IMG/VR virus record: IMGVR_UViG_3300036770_006296
Coordinates: 142,618-206,617 of that record
Source of the DNA: a virus
Direction: 5' to 3' (one strand)
DNA: 64,000 bases
The position numbers and the translations under genes were made by a program. Shown here in pieces: positions 42,538 to 50,971 of this stretch (position 1 is the stretch's first letter; each line of letters begins with the position of its first letter). The notes below the pieces were generated by a model. That model was not told the origin of the DNA. It searched no databases and saw only the letters and a list, made by a program, of their open reading frames with translations.

Positions 42538-42718
42538 ACCTAGCCCTAAAATAGTTATCGATGGCGAAATCTATAGGGTTGAAAAATTTTATATATCGGA
42601 GCTTGGCTATCTTATGATGAGATTATACTCAGAAGATAGAAAAGTCTACACCACACATAATCTGGGAACCCACAACCCCGAAGAAAATATATTTAAAGAT
42701 GCAATCGAAAAAAGATAA
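42515..42718 (+). CDS. hypothetical protein (67 aa)
   Basis: Small beta-rich protein (KIVIDGEIYRVEKFYISELG then MMRLYSEDRKVYTTH). Overlaps both neighbours. Not recognised. Confidence 0.45.
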   Translation: MGTHLEAKPSPKIVIDGEIYRVEKFYISELGYLMMRLYSEDRKVYTTHNLGTHNPEENIFKDAIEKR

Positions 42719-43208
42719 AGATCTGGTTCTCATAAATGTAGAAGGCCCAATACTGAAGGTTAAAAGAGCTGATGAGGGTGACTATGTTTTATATGACAAC
42801 GAAGATTCAATAGTAGATATACTGAATCCCAAAAAATTTGTAGACTTCATATTTAATGATTATCCCCTGGTCTATACAGATGGAAAGGAAATTAAATATA
42901 AAAACTATGCTCCTAAAGACAGGGCAAACAGAGGGGAGTTAGCTAGGTTTATGTTTGGTGGAGGGGTAAGTAAAGGATTTTTAGAATTTAGTAAAATTGA
43001 TGGACAATGGCTATCACCAATTCCAGAGGAAAGGGAATGGCAGGAGGATGTTTTAAAAGAGATATTTCCGAGCTATCCAGAAGCCGCTCCCAAATGGCAG
43101 TATATGAATGGTCTATTACAGATAGCATTGAGATATAAAGAACAAATGGAGGTAGATCATGGCATTAGCTCTGGTGAAGAAGAACTAGAAGACGATGAAA
43201 ATGGGTAA
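42699..43208 (+). CDS. hypothetical protein (169 aa)
   Basis: Mixed protein with GRVKRADEGDYVLYDN-like beta start, a GELARFMFGGGVSKGFLEF middle and an acidic tail (SSGEEELEDDENG). Overlaps the DUF1937 gene by 14 bases. Not recognised. Confidence 0.45.
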   Translation: MQSKKDKDLVLINVEGPILKVKRADEGDYVLYDNEDSIVDILNPKKFVDFIFNDYPLVYTDGKEIKYKNYAPKDRANRGELARFMFGGGVSKGFLEFSKIDGQWLSPIPEEREWQEDVLKEIFPSYPEAAPKWQYMNGLLQIALRYKEQMEVDHGISSGEEELEDDENG

Positions 43209-43545
43209 AAAATTAATTTATATTGCATCCCCCTATACCAATCCGGATGAGAGGGTGAGACACGAGAACTATTTAATAGTTACTAAAATTGCAGGAGATC
43301 TAGTATCCAGAGGAGCTGTTGCAATATCGCCTATAACTTATGGACACATATTAGCTGAGCACACTAAAATGTCAACAGATTGGGATTTCTGGATGGATTT
43401 CTGTCTTGTGCTTCTAGCTAAATGCGACGAGATTCTGGTCTGTAATACTATGGTTGGTTGGGAAGAATCTAAAGGAGTTACTGCAGAAATTGAATTTGCT
43501 AAGAAGAATGGAATAGAGATAAAATATTTAAATCCCATAAAATAA
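43195..43545 (+). CDS. DUF1937-like (nucleoside deoxyribosyltransferase superfamily) protein
   Basis: 116 residues (or 114 from ATG 43201). KLIYIASPYTNPDERVRHEN opens the fold, then VAISPITYGHILAEH, WMDFCLVLLAKCDEILV and GWEESKGVTAEIEFAKKNG. The E in the SKGVTAEIEFA helix is the usual nucleophile position in nucleoside 2-deoxyribosyltransferases. It may act on nucleosides or NAD-like signals. One of several nucleotide-handling enzymes here. Confidence 0.75.
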   Translation: MKMGKKLIYIASPYTNPDERVRHENYLIVTKIAGDLVSRGAVAISPITYGHILAEHTKMSTDWDFWMDFCLVLLAKCDEILVCNTMVGWEESKGVTAEIEFAKKNGIEIKYLNPIK

Positions 43546-43553
43546 AGGGAAAT

Positions 43554-43910
43554 ATGACAAATACAATTGCTTTAATAATCGGTATTTTATTTGGATTCAT
43601 TGCACAGGTTATGACTTTTTTTCAACTACAGGGACCGATTAAATATGATTGGTTTAAAAATCACTACTGGTTAACTGTTTTAATGGGAATTCCGATATCA
43701 ATGTTATTCATGTATTCAGTAAAGAATATGATTATAGCATTTGATGGACAGATGTGGCCATCCAGATTAATAGGATTTAGCATAGGAGCAATGGTTTTTA
43801 CTTGGCTTAGCTGGAAGGTATTTAATGAACCAATAACTTTAAAAACTCTAGTGTGTCTTTTGTTATCTGCTGGTATATTAATAATACAACTTGTATGGAA
43901 AACACCTTAG
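43554..43910 (+). CDS. four-helix membrane protein
   Basis: 118 residues with four hydrophobic helices (about 4-22, 38-58, 68-86, 95-113), resembling one SMR/EamA-type unit. The short loops and a WLSWKVF signature suggest a small transporter-like or superinfection protein. Unproven. Confidence 0.55.
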   Translation: MTNTIALIIGILFGFIAQVMTFFQLQGPIKYDWFKNHYWLTVLMGIPISMLFMYSVKNMIIAFDGQMWPSRLIGFSIGAMVFTWLSWKVFNEPITLKTLVCLLLSAGILIIQLVWKTP

Positions 43911-44206
43911 ATATCATAATAGAAAGCATGACTGATGCTGAATGGGAGAAAGTAAAGCATAAAGCTGAAACTAACAGAGCTCATAGAGCAGCAAAAACAT
44001 TTAGGGATAAGAGAGAATCCGCTATTAAGTTTGGTGATTGGATACTAAAAAAGAATCTAGTAAATGGATATGACACGGATGGATCTTCTTGTTGGGTAGT
44101 TCCTGACGGAAAGGGAAATACCTATACAACGGTTGAGATTTATAATATTTATTTAAGAGGAGATTGGGAAGAAATAGAGGATGACGATATAGAAGATGAA
44201 ATATGA
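43895..44206 (+). CDS. hypothetical protein (103 aa)
   Basis: ATG 43895 lies inside the end of the membrane protein gene. Charged protein with AKTFRDKRESAIKFGDWILKK and an acidic tail (WEEIEDDDIEDE). Overlaps the next start (ATGA). Not recognised. Confidence 0.45.
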   Translation: MENTLDIIIESMTDAEWEKVKHKAETNRAHRAAKTFRDKRESAIKFGDWILKKNLVNGYDTDGSSCWVVPDGKGNTYTTVEIYNIYLRGDWEEIEDDDIEDEI

Positions 44207-44466
44207 CGGAAAGAGAACTACAACTTTTAGGATTTGAGCAAAAAGTCCAAAATGACCCAGATTGGGGAATTTATCACTATTACACCTATGAAGTAACTAA
44301 AGGATTAGATTTTATATCTAATGCTAGTGATGAAATTAAGGAAGGTGAAGAATGGTACGTAGAATTTTTTGAATCCACACCAGCTATCAGATTTTATGGC
44401 TTTGGTGAGGTTCAAGCATTAATAAATCTTTTAGAAAAACATAAAATAAATGAACAACCTGGATAA
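44203..44466 (+). CDS. hypothetical protein (87 aa)
   Basis: Small acidic alpha/beta protein: ERELQLLGFEQKVQNDPDWGI, a YYTYEV strand and EVQALINLLEKHKI. Similar short proteins accompany phage nucleotide-metabolism genes, but no function is known. Overlaps thyA by 17 bases. Confidence 0.5.
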   Translation: MTERELQLLGFEQKVQNDPDWGIYHYYTYEVTKGLDFISNASDEIKEGEEWYVEFFESTPAIRFYGFGEVQALINLLEKHKINEQPG

Positions 44467-45664
44467 AGATTATCAGGATCTACTAAGAGACATAATTAGT
44501 AGTGGAGTTGTAAAACAGGATCGTACCGGCACTGGAACATTATCTGTTTTTGGTAGACAAATAAGACATAAAATGTCAGACGGATTTCCGTTACTCACCA
44601 CAAAGAAAATGTATTGGAAGGGAATTGTAACCGAACTACTATGGTTCTTACGGGGAGATACGAACATTAAGTTTCTAGTTGACAATGACTGTCATATTTG
44701 GAATGGTGATGCGTATAAAAGATTTACGTACTATACGGACGAGGAAACCTCAATGGAAAGATTTATAGAACTTATTAAAACAGATGATGAGTTTGCTAAG
44801 AAGTGGGGTGATTTAGGCCCCGTGTATGGTAAGCAATGGAGAGATTGGGGTGGTAAAGAAATAAAGGTAATAGATGGAAAAGTAATGACAGTAATAAACG
44901 ATCAAATCCAAAACCTAATCAATGACCTTAAAACAAACCCAGACTCAAGACGATTAATGGTTTCAGCTTGGAATGTAGGTGAATTAGACCAAATGGTTCT
45001 TCCACCTTGTCATTATGGATTTCAAGTTTACACAAGAGATTTAACTTTAGAAGAAAGAAGAAAACTCGTTAGCCCTGATATGTTTAATCAGATTTATAAC
45101 GGAGGCGGACCTGAATCGTTATCTAATTCTGAAATAAATCAATGGAATGTTCCAACTAAAGCGATATCTCTGATGTGGAACCAGCGTTCTGTTGACGTTT
45201 TTTTAGGACTTCCTTTTAATATAGCTTCCTATGGATTACTTCTGGAAATCATTGCTAAGGAGGTTAATATGATTCCTGATGAGTTGATTGGTAACTTAGG
45301 TGATACGCATTTGTATTTTAATCACATTGATCAGGCGAAAGAGCAGATCGGTAAAAAATACACACCACAGGAAAGAGAATCAATGCTCAAGGATGCAATG
45401 AGCTGGCGTAAATATAATAAAGCATTAAATGAGTTAGCTCCTTTTGGTGGAGGTATGAGCGAATATTACGAGACACATAAGATTCCAAAAACTACAAGGG
45501 ATCCTTATCCTCTCCCTAAGTTAAATTTCAATATGGAATGGTGGGATGAGCCTTTTATGCAAGCAGTTATGTCTGAAGCTTTCTGTAAGTGTTTGATAGA
45601 AGAAGATATACAGCTTGCTGGGTATCAATCACATCCAACTATTAAAGCACCACTAAATAATTAA
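44450..45664 (+). CDS. thyA: thymidylate synthase with insertion
   Basis: 404 residues, against about 264 in the usual enzyme. Key sites are intact: DRTGTGTLSVFG, LLWFLRGDTNIKFL, GPVYGKQWRDWG, the nucleophile LPPCHYGFQVY (Cys near 187), RSVDVFLGLPFNIASYG and GDTHLYFNH. The extra length comes mainly from an insert of about 50 residues between the catalytic Cys segment and RSVD (TRDLTLEERRK... NQWNVPTKA), an insert around 100-120 and a long C-terminal tail. It makes dTMP from dUMP with methylene-tetrahydrofolate for phage DNA. Confidence 0.95.
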   Translation: MNNLDKDYQDLLRDIISSGVVKQDRTGTGTLSVFGRQIRHKMSDGFPLLTTKKMYWKGIVTELLWFLRGDTNIKFLVDNDCHIWNGDAYKRFTYYTDEETSMERFIELIKTDDEFAKKWGDLGPVYGKQWRDWGGKEIKVIDGKVMTVINDQIQNLINDLKTNPDSRRLMVSAWNVGELDQMVLPPCHYGFQVYTRDLTLEERRKLVSPDMFNQIYNGGGPESLSNSEINQWNVPTKAISLMWNQRSVDVFLGLPFNIASYGLLLEIIAKEVNMIPDELIGNLGDTHLYFNHIDQAKEQIGKKYTPQERESMLKDAMSWRKYNKALNELAPFGGGMSEYYETHKIPKTTRDPYPLPKLNFNMEWWDEPFMQAVMSEAFCKCLIEEDIQLAGYQSHPTIKAPLNN

Positions 45665-45912
45665 TGAAGAAGTACATTATAATATCTCTATCCGCATTCA
45701 TATTAGAAACTGCTTCTACGATGTATATAGCTACTGTGGCAAGTAGAAGTATGTATATGATATTTTGGGCTTTTATAGGGCCATTTTTAGGGCTTCCTTT
45801 TGTTGGTTATATGGTTGAATCTAAAACTTGGGGCGAGAGATTAAAAATGGCTCTTGCTTCCTCCGTTGGTTATAGTGTGGGAGCACTTTTAATTTATATA
45901 ATAGACATTTAA
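45664..45912 (+). CDS. small membrane protein after thyA
   Basis: 82 residues, coupled to thyA by a TAATG overlap. Two to three hydrophobic helices (about 3-22, 28-48, 62-80). Not recognised. Confidence 0.5.
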   Translation: MKKYIIISLSAFILETASTMYIATVASRSMYMIFWAFIGPFLGLPFVGYMVESKTWGERLKMALASSVGYSVGALLIYIIDI

Positions 45913-45977
45913 TTAATAGAATCTTTAAGTTTCGAAAAAATAGCAAAAGCAATAATACATAAAAAGAGATCAATATT

Positions 45978-46361
45978 TTGAGCAAAAAAAAACCAGATAA
46001 CGTTTCAGATAATCCTGGGATATTACCCTACGGGAGTAATGTTGGCGCACCGGCGATAACTCCTACAGATGTTCAACATTGGAAAGGACCTAGAGTAATT
46101 TCAGTTAATCAGCAATTTGAGGATAAGTTTTTAGAGCTTAAAAAAGAATATGAAAAGCTTATTGAAGAATATAGATGGAACGATCTTGTCTATAAAGCAA
46201 AATTTAATTTTGAGCCAGTGATAGGAAAAACATACCACCTTTATTACAATAAGGAGGGTAAAGTATTTTTATCACTAGTTTCACCTAATGAATGGACTTA
46301 TGAATTCATTGGTTCTTTTAAATATAATCACGATAATAAGTGGATAAAAGTCGATCAATAA
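45978..46361 (+). CDS. DUF2452-like protein (TTG start)
   Basis: 127 residues. NPGILPYGSNVGAPAITPTD, FEPVIGKTYHLYYNKEGK and FLSLVSPNEW make a clear match to the DUF2452 family pattern, found in bacteria and phages without known function. The only start in frame near the conserved N terminus is TTG at 45978. Confidence 0.75.
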   Translation: MSKKKPDNVSDNPGILPYGSNVGAPAITPTDVQHWKGPRVISVNQQFEDKFLELKKEYEKLIEEYRWNDLVYKAKFNFEPVIGKTYHLYYNKEGKVFLSLVSPNEWTYEFIGSFKYNHDNKWIKVDQ

Positions 46362-46373
46362 AATTTATTAAAT

Positions 46374-46622
46374 ATGAAAAGTGGAAGATTAATTATTTGT
46401 GGTTTACTTTTAATAATAACTGGAGCTTTACTATTTTTTACCTCCTATAGGAAAATTAGTAACGAAAAAGAAAAAGAAATTCTAACCAACGAACTGGAAG
46501 AAAAACAGCTAAGAATAGATGAACTTGAATCGGAGGTAGAAACACTAGAAGATGAAATTTCAAATCGTGAAATAGAAATAAAGTTCTGGGGAATGAAATA
46601 TGATTCAATAAAACAAAAATAA
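46374..46622 (+). CDS. anchored coiled-coil protein (82 aa)
   Basis: One N-terminal membrane helix (about 5-23) and then a charged coiled coil to the C terminus. Size and layout resemble small inner-membrane spanins, but no lipoprotein is nested with it. Confidence 0.5.
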   Translation: MKSGRLIICGLLLIITGALLFFTSYRKISNEKEKEILTNELEEKQLRIDELESEVETLEDEISNREIEIKFWGMKYDSIKQK

Positions 46623-46623
46623 A

Positions 46624-46935
46624 ATGGAAAAACCAAAAATTTCTCCAGTTATTAGATCTGGAATTAAAATTATTGAAAACATAATCGAAGGGGTTACTAT
46701 TAAAATCTTAGATGATGAAATGTCTAGAACAGACCCCACAGAATTTTTACCACTTGGCGCACTGGGTGTTAAAGTTAATGTAAATTGGGAAGATGTAGGA
46801 TCTAAAGATATTTTTCTTACTGCAGATCTTTGTGAACAAATGCACAGTCCATACGGTGATAAGATAGCGGAAGAATTTATTTTTCCTATGTTTAGAGATG
46901 AAATGGAAAAATTAAAGGAAGAAACTTATGAATAA
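46624..46935 (+). CDS. hypothetical protein (103 aa)
   Basis: Begins one base after the upstream stop. Mixed alpha/beta, with LGALGVKVNVNWEDVGS and an acidic helical end. Not recognised. Confidence 0.45.
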   Translation: MEKPKISPVIRSGIKIIENIIEGVTIKILDDEMSRTDPTEFLPLGALGVKVNVNWEDVGSKDIFLTADLCEQMHSPYGDKIAEEFIFPMFRDEMEKLKEETYE

Positions 46936-47119
46936 AATATCATTTAAGATAAGCAGGGAAATGCTTATGGAAATGTCATCTTTAAAAACACCAGAGGACG
47001 GGTTTGAATATATTGAAGATTGCTTTGCTATAGATAAGAATAGAATTGAAAAAATAACAACTATATTCGAGCCCTCTATGGAGCCTCAATTAACTATAAC
47101 TATCAAACCAAAATTATAA
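46928..47119 (+). CDS. hypothetical protein (63 aa)
   Basis: Small protein with KISREMLMEMSSLKT and a beta C terminus (EPQLTITIKPKL). Overlaps both neighbours. Not recognised. Confidence 0.45.
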   Translation: MNKISFKISREMLMEMSSLKTPEDGFEYIEDCFAIDKNRIEKITTIFEPSMEPQLTITIKPKL

Positions 47120-47322
47120 TGGATCATAAAAAATATCCTCCTATTACTCCAGAGAAAAGCACTTCAAAACCTATGGGTGCTCTTGCGAGAAGAGCAGAGG
47201 ACGAAAGAATAAGGAAAGAGGAGGAGATTAAAAAATCAATGAAAGTCGATATTCCACTAGATCCAAATATAGATTGGGTTATAAAAAATATAAACGGAAA
47301 AAATTATCTATCAGTAAAATAA
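47119..47322 (+). CDS. hypothetical basic protein (67 aa)
   Basis: Lys/Arg/Glu-rich helical middle (ARRAEDERIRKEEEIKKS). TAATG overlaps at both ends. Not recognised. Confidence 0.45.
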   Translation: MDHKKYPPITPEKSTSKPMGALARRAEDERIRKEEEIKKSMKVDIPLDPNIDWVIKNINGKNYLSVK

Positions 47323-47741
47323 TGGAACTATTAAACACACATCCAATTAAAAAATCCGATCTTGGGTTCCACGGAAATCTTTTCGGAGGAAAACTTCTCG
47401 CATGGATAGATGCTGCCGCGGCTGGGTATTGCATGCAACTTTGTGATAGTCCCAGAGTAGTTACAGTTTCTATAGATAAGTGTAATTTTGAAAAACCTGC
47501 TAGGGAGAGCCAGCTTCTAAAAATATATGGAAATCCAACTAAAGTTGGGAATTGCTCTGTTACACTTTATATGGAAGCTAGAGCTCATAACGTTTATACT
47601 GGTAAACAAGTTTTAGTTTTAAAAACACATATAACTTTCGTTCATATAGATGAGGAGGGTAATCCTATTCCGATAGGTGAAAAGGGTAGAAATAGAATAA
47701 ATAGGATCATAGGCGAACAACCTGATCCGAATGATAAATAA
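47322..47741 (+). CDS. hotdog-fold acyl-CoA thioesterase (YciA-like)
   Basis: 139 residues from the coupled ATG 47322. GFHGNLFGGKLLAWIDAAAAGYC (catalytic Asp in WIDAA), VTVSIDKCNFEKPA and VLVLKTHITFVHIDEEGNP are the hotdog thioesterase pattern. Such enzymes release acids from acyl-CoA. Rare in phages; it might alter host membrane lipids or CoA pools during infection. Confidence 0.82.
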   Translation: MELLNTHPIKKSDLGFHGNLFGGKLLAWIDAAAAGYCMQLCDSPRVVTVSIDKCNFEKPARESQLLKIYGNPTKVGNCSVTLYMEARAHNVYTGKQVLVLKTHITFVHIDEEGNPIPIGEKGRNRINRIIGEQPDPNDK

Positions 47742-47747
47742 AATATT

Positions 47748-48161
47748 ATGGAAAAAGTAAGAGTGTATTTAGACGACGTTAGAACCCCTATAGAAGAGGA
47801 TTGGATCGTTTGTAGGGATTACGATGAATTTGTTGATAAAGTCAATGAAATAGGCTTAAATAACATCTATATGATATCACTAGATCATGACCTAGGAGAA
47901 ACTGCCATAAGGGAATATTTTAAGAATGTAAAAACAAATTACATTTTAGATTATGATAATATTCACGAAAAAACTGGATATGACTGTGCAAAATGGATAG
48001 TAGAAGAAAGTATGAATAAAGGGATAGATCTACCTTTGATAATGGTACACAGTGCAAATCCTATAGGATCGTCTAATATAATGGGTTATATAAACAACTA
48101 CCTTAAAAACAAGAGGCTCCCACAAAATTGCACAAGACATAAAATACCCCACACGGTTTAA
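47748..48161 (+). CDS. CPP-type receiver-like protein
   Basis: 137 residues. VRVYLDDVRTPIEEDW, MISLDHDLGE, GYDCAKWIVEE and PLIMVHSANPIGSSNIMGY define the receiver-derived family described as cyclic-phosphate-processing (CPP) receiver and linked in the literature to RNA repair. The LDD and SLDHDLG acidic residues and the HSANP motif are intact. With Ro60 and the HAD-type gene, it hints at an RNA-end-processing capability. Confidence 0.7.
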   Translation: MEKVRVYLDDVRTPIEEDWIVCRDYDEFVDKVNEIGLNNIYMISLDHDLGETAIREYFKNVKTNYILDYDNIHEKTGYDCAKWIVEESMNKGIDLPLIMVHSANPIGSSNIMGYINNYLKNKRLPQNCTRHKIPHTV

Positions 48162-48171
48162 TATATAGTAT

Positions 48172-48501
48172 ATGGAATTTATAAAAAAATTATTTTCAGC
48201 AATTGCTCTTTCACTGATAGTATCTCTTCCATTATCGATGTTAGAAGCTTTGACTGTATATTCTATTATAAATCTTTACGAAATACCATATCTAATAAAA
48301 TTTCAATACTATCAGATTTTAGGTATAAGCTTTATTATAATGATAACAAGAAATCGTATTAGAATAGGATCTGAAGACGAAAAAGATAAAGAAAAAGATC
48401 TTGTTTCATCTATAATATCCCTAAGTGTTAATAGGTTATTTAGAATAGTATTTGTTTGGTCTGTTTCTTTTGCAGTTCATTATATTTTCTTTAATAGCTA
48501 A
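48172..48501 (+). CDS. membrane protein (109 aa)
   Basis: Three hydrophobic segments (about 8-30, 38-58, 82-105) separated by a Lys/Asp-rich loop (SEDEKDKEKDL). Not recognised. Confidence 0.5.
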   Translation: MEFIKKLFSAIALSLIVSLPLSMLEALTVYSIINLYEIPYLIKFQYYQILGISFIIMITRNRIRIGSEDEKDKEKDLVSSIISLSVNRLFRIVFVWSVSFAVHYIFFNS

Positions 48502-48513
48502 TAAAATAGATAA

Positions 48514-49056
48514 ATGATAAGCACTCTTTTAACAATAATTATACCCTGTAAAAACTCAGTAATCGAACTTAAAAAAACGATTAACGATATAGCCAAAAAA
48601 ACAAAAATAAAGGACACGAGAGTTTTAGTCCTAGATTTTGGTTCTATAGACGGGTCATATCAATATGCTGCACAAGCATCAAATGAAATGATAAGAATTA
48701 TCAGAATAGAGTCTATAAAAATGGAGGAGGGAGAAACGGTAAAAGATGCCTATAATCTAGTACACACTCCTTATGTATTAGTTATGGTACCCGGATCAAC
48801 TTTTAGTGATCCTGATCTATTTTTTACCTCACTAAACGAGATGTCTAAAATAAATTATCCAGTAGCTTATCTAAAAAAAGAGGACTTTATAAACGACTTA
48901 ATGTCTAGATTCTTAAAAAATAAAAGGAAGATAAACGCTATATTTGCTGATAAAGAATCCTTAAATATTTTAGTCCACAACCCCGAAGGTCCAGATTCTG
49001 ATATATCCTTAGAAAATATGTCTAAGGGAATAAAAGTTGGGGGTTTTACTAACTAG
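48514..49056 (+). CDS. GT2-like glycosyltransferase fold, short form
   Basis: 180 residues. LLTIIIPCKNSVIELKKTI, then VLVLDFGSIDGSYQYA and VLVMVPGSTFSDPDLF match the nucleotide-sugar half of family 2 glycosyltransferases. The DxD site is replaced by PGSTF, and the acceptor half is shortened, so catalysis is doubtful. Either a degenerate or a minimal enzyme. Confidence 0.6.
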   Translation: MISTLLTIIIPCKNSVIELKKTINDIAKKTKIKDTRVLVLDFGSIDGSYQYAAQASNEMIRIIRIESIKMEEGETVKDAYNLVHTPYVLVMVPGSTFSDPDLFFTSLNEMSKINYPVAYLKKEDFINDLMSRFLKNKRKINAIFADKESLNILVHNPEGPDSDISLENMSKGIKVGGFTN

Positions 49057-49263
49057 CTATGATTGATACATTTTTCTCTTTCTACTAGATCTTTCATCTA
49101 GCAAATCAAATTCTTCTTTTACGCTATTCCAAAGAATCTCCAGTGGCTTACTAATATTCCCGCCATCTTTCTGGATAGATGCTATGAATTTAACCCAAAG
49201 TTTAAATTCTTTTTCGTCTCTTACGTTAATCCCCTCTTTTCTAGAGGAACCTTTTGATAACAT
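49057..49263 (-). CDS. hypothetical protein (68 aa)
   Basis: Basic helical protein, convergent with the glycosyltransferase gene and driven by a class 1-like promoter at 49305-49342. Not recognised. Confidence 0.5.
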   Translation of the reverse strand: MLSKGSSRKEGINVRDEKEFKLWVKFIASIQKDGGNISKPLEILWNSVKEEFDLLDERSSRKRKMYQS

Positions 49264-49304
49264 CTTTTTAAAATTTTAGTTAAACTTAATAACTTTTAAT
49301 ACTG

Positions 49305-49342
49305 CTAAATTAACATCTTATTGTTAATAAAAAAAATATAAA
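49305..49342 (-). promoter_or_regulatory. class 1-like promoter (minus strand)
   Basis: On the minus strand a TTTTTTTTATT tract is followed 13 nt later by TAATTTAG, the same tract-to-box distance as at 57935. The AAATC head is degenerate. Confidence 0.5.
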
Positions 49343-49379
49343 CAGTGTTTTTTATACTATTTCATTAAAAAAAAGCGAG

Positions 49380-49691
49380 TTATGGGTGGTTTTGGAAGTG
49401 TTCTTTTGCTTCTTTAGCCATCTGAGCATACTCATATAGCTCCATATTGACAAAATATTCTATAGCTTTCTCCATTGCTTTAGGAATATCACTTCTTTTC
49501 ATATATATTTTAGAGTAAACCTCATCTTCCCACGAGAACTCCATAAAAGATTCTTCTATAAGATCTTTATTTTTAGCTAAATAAAGAGCAGTTTCAACGG
49601 ATCTTTTATAAACTTTACCAGGATTTCTTGTTAACCATTCTTCCAAATGATCCGGATCAACTTCATTTATCATTTCTATTTCTTCAATCAT
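49380..49691 (-). CDS. hypothetical acidic protein (103 aa)
   Basis: Acidic helical protein (EEIEMINEVDPDHLEEW start; Tyr- and Ala-rich helix near the C terminus). Not recognised. Confidence 0.45.
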   Translation of the reverse strand: MIEEIEMINEVDPDHLEEWLTRNPGKVYKRSVETALYLAKNKDLIEESFMEFSWEDEVYSKIYMKRSDIPKAMEKAIEYFVNMELYEYAQMAKEAKEHFQNHP

Positions 49692-49771
49692 ATAAAGTTC
49701 ATACCATACAAAAGAGATTTTGTTCCGAAACTAAATTTAATACCTACAATAAAAATAGTATAAATAAGACT

Positions 49772-49933
49772 ATGGAAAATTCAATAATTTTACCTTCATG
49801 TATTTCCCACTTAAATGAGATCAAAATAGAAACATTAGAAGAAGCAATGAAGTTTGAGCTTCTAATGGAAGTCTACAAGAAAAAAACGTATCTTGAAATA
49901 TCTAATATATTAGAGCAAGAAGATAAAAAATAA
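49772..49933 (+). CDS. small hypothetical protein (53 aa)
   Basis: The frame is open to 49628, but MENSIILPSCISHLNEI at 49772 is the realistic start, two bases ahead of the coupled phosphoesterase gene at the 3' end. Helical and acidic. Not recognised. Confidence 0.45.
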   Translation: MENSIILPSCISHLNEIKIETLEEAMKFELLMEVYKKKTYLEISNILEQEDKK

Positions 49934-49935
49934 TT

Positions 49936-50598
49936 ATGAAGTTAGTATTTATATCCGATACTCATACCCTACATGACCGGTTTAATATACCAGATGGTGA
50001 TTTTATCATACACTGTGGTGACGTTTCAAGCAGAGGATATAGAAGTGAGGTCGAAAAATTTTTAGATTGGTATTGTGCTTTACCACATAAGCACAAGATT
50101 ATGATACCAGGAAATCATGATTTTTTCTTTGAAGAATACTACGAAGCTTCATCAAATTACTGCGAATCCAGAAACATACATTTACTGGTAGACAGTGGAA
50201 TAGAGTTAGAAGGCATTAAATTCTGGGGATCTCCTATAACACCATATTTTCATAATTGGGCTTTTAATAGATTCCGTGGATCATCCATTCAGCCACATTG
50301 GGATAAAATACCAGAGGGAGTTGATGTTCTTATTACACATGGTCCTCCTGCATATATGGAAAACGGATTATCTATGGTTCTTGAGGGTGAAGATGTTGGA
50401 TGTGAGGACCTTTATAAAGCAATTAAGAGGGTAAATCCTAAGATTAATGCTTTTGGACACATACATGAGGGATATGGTACGTACGATGATGGACAAACAA
50501 TTTTTATGAATTGTAGTTTACTAAACAGGAGATATTCGCCAGTTAATAAACCGATAGAAGTTTTATACGAGGATGGAAAATTTTCTCTCTATAAATAA
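49936..50598 (+). CDS. calcineurin-type metallophosphoesterase (MPPED-like)
   Basis: 220 residues. Motifs: LVFISDTHTLHD (3-14), FIIHCGDVSSRGY (about 24-36), MIPGNHDFFFEEY (about 56-68), VLITHGPPAYMENGL (about 132-146) and AFGHIHEGYGTY (about 172-183). The THGPP and GHIHEGYG pair is that of the MPPED2-like subgroup with cyclic-nucleotide phosphodiesterase activity in animals. It could degrade cyclic-nucleotide signals; this is inference. Third metallophosphoesterase in the window. Confidence 0.85.
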   Translation: MKLVFISDTHTLHDRFNIPDGDFIIHCGDVSSRGYRSEVEKFLDWYCALPHKHKIMIPGNHDFFFEEYYEASSNYCESRNIHLLVDSGIELEGIKFWGSPITPYFHNWAFNRFRGSSIQPHWDKIPEGVDVLITHGPPAYMENGLSMVLEGEDVGCEDLYKAIKRVNPKINAFGHIHEGYGTYDDGQTIFMNCSLLNRRYSPVNKPIEVLYEDGKFSLYK

Positions 50599-50599
50599 T

Positions 50600-50971
50600 A
50601 TGCAGAAAGGGACACCAGTCTCAGATTCTTTTAGAAAAAAACTAGTAGAATTGGGATACCATAAATTCGATGGTAAGCCTATTAAGGGTCAGATTTGCTA
50701 TGATGCCTACTTTAAAGATTTTGAATCAGAGGGTTCTTCTAATTATACAATATATTGCTATTGCTATGACCTAAATGATATAGTTCCGAATCCGGAGATG
50801 TTTGAATTCTCTTTCGAAGTTCAGATAAATGCAGGATTAGGTATTATAGGATTAGAAGCTATCCAATGGGATTTCAAAACTGAAGAGAGCGCAGAATTTA
50901 ATATAGGTTTCTTTGAGAAAAAAGTTGAGGTAGTATGGAAAGCTTTAGGAGGATTAAAATTTCCTTCTTAG
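50600..50971 (+). CDS. hypothetical protein (123 aa)
   Basis: ATG 50600, directly after the phosphoesterase stop. Beta-rich with YTIYCYCYDLNDIV and VQINAGLGIIGLEA. No family recognised. Overlaps the convergent flavoprotein gene by four bases. Confidence 0.5.
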   Translation: MQKGTPVSDSFRKKLVELGYHKFDGKPIKGQICYDAYFKDFESEGSSNYTIYCYCYDLNDIVPNPEMFEFSFEVQINAGLGIIGLEAIQWDFKTEESAEFNIGFFEKKVEVVWKALGGLKFPS

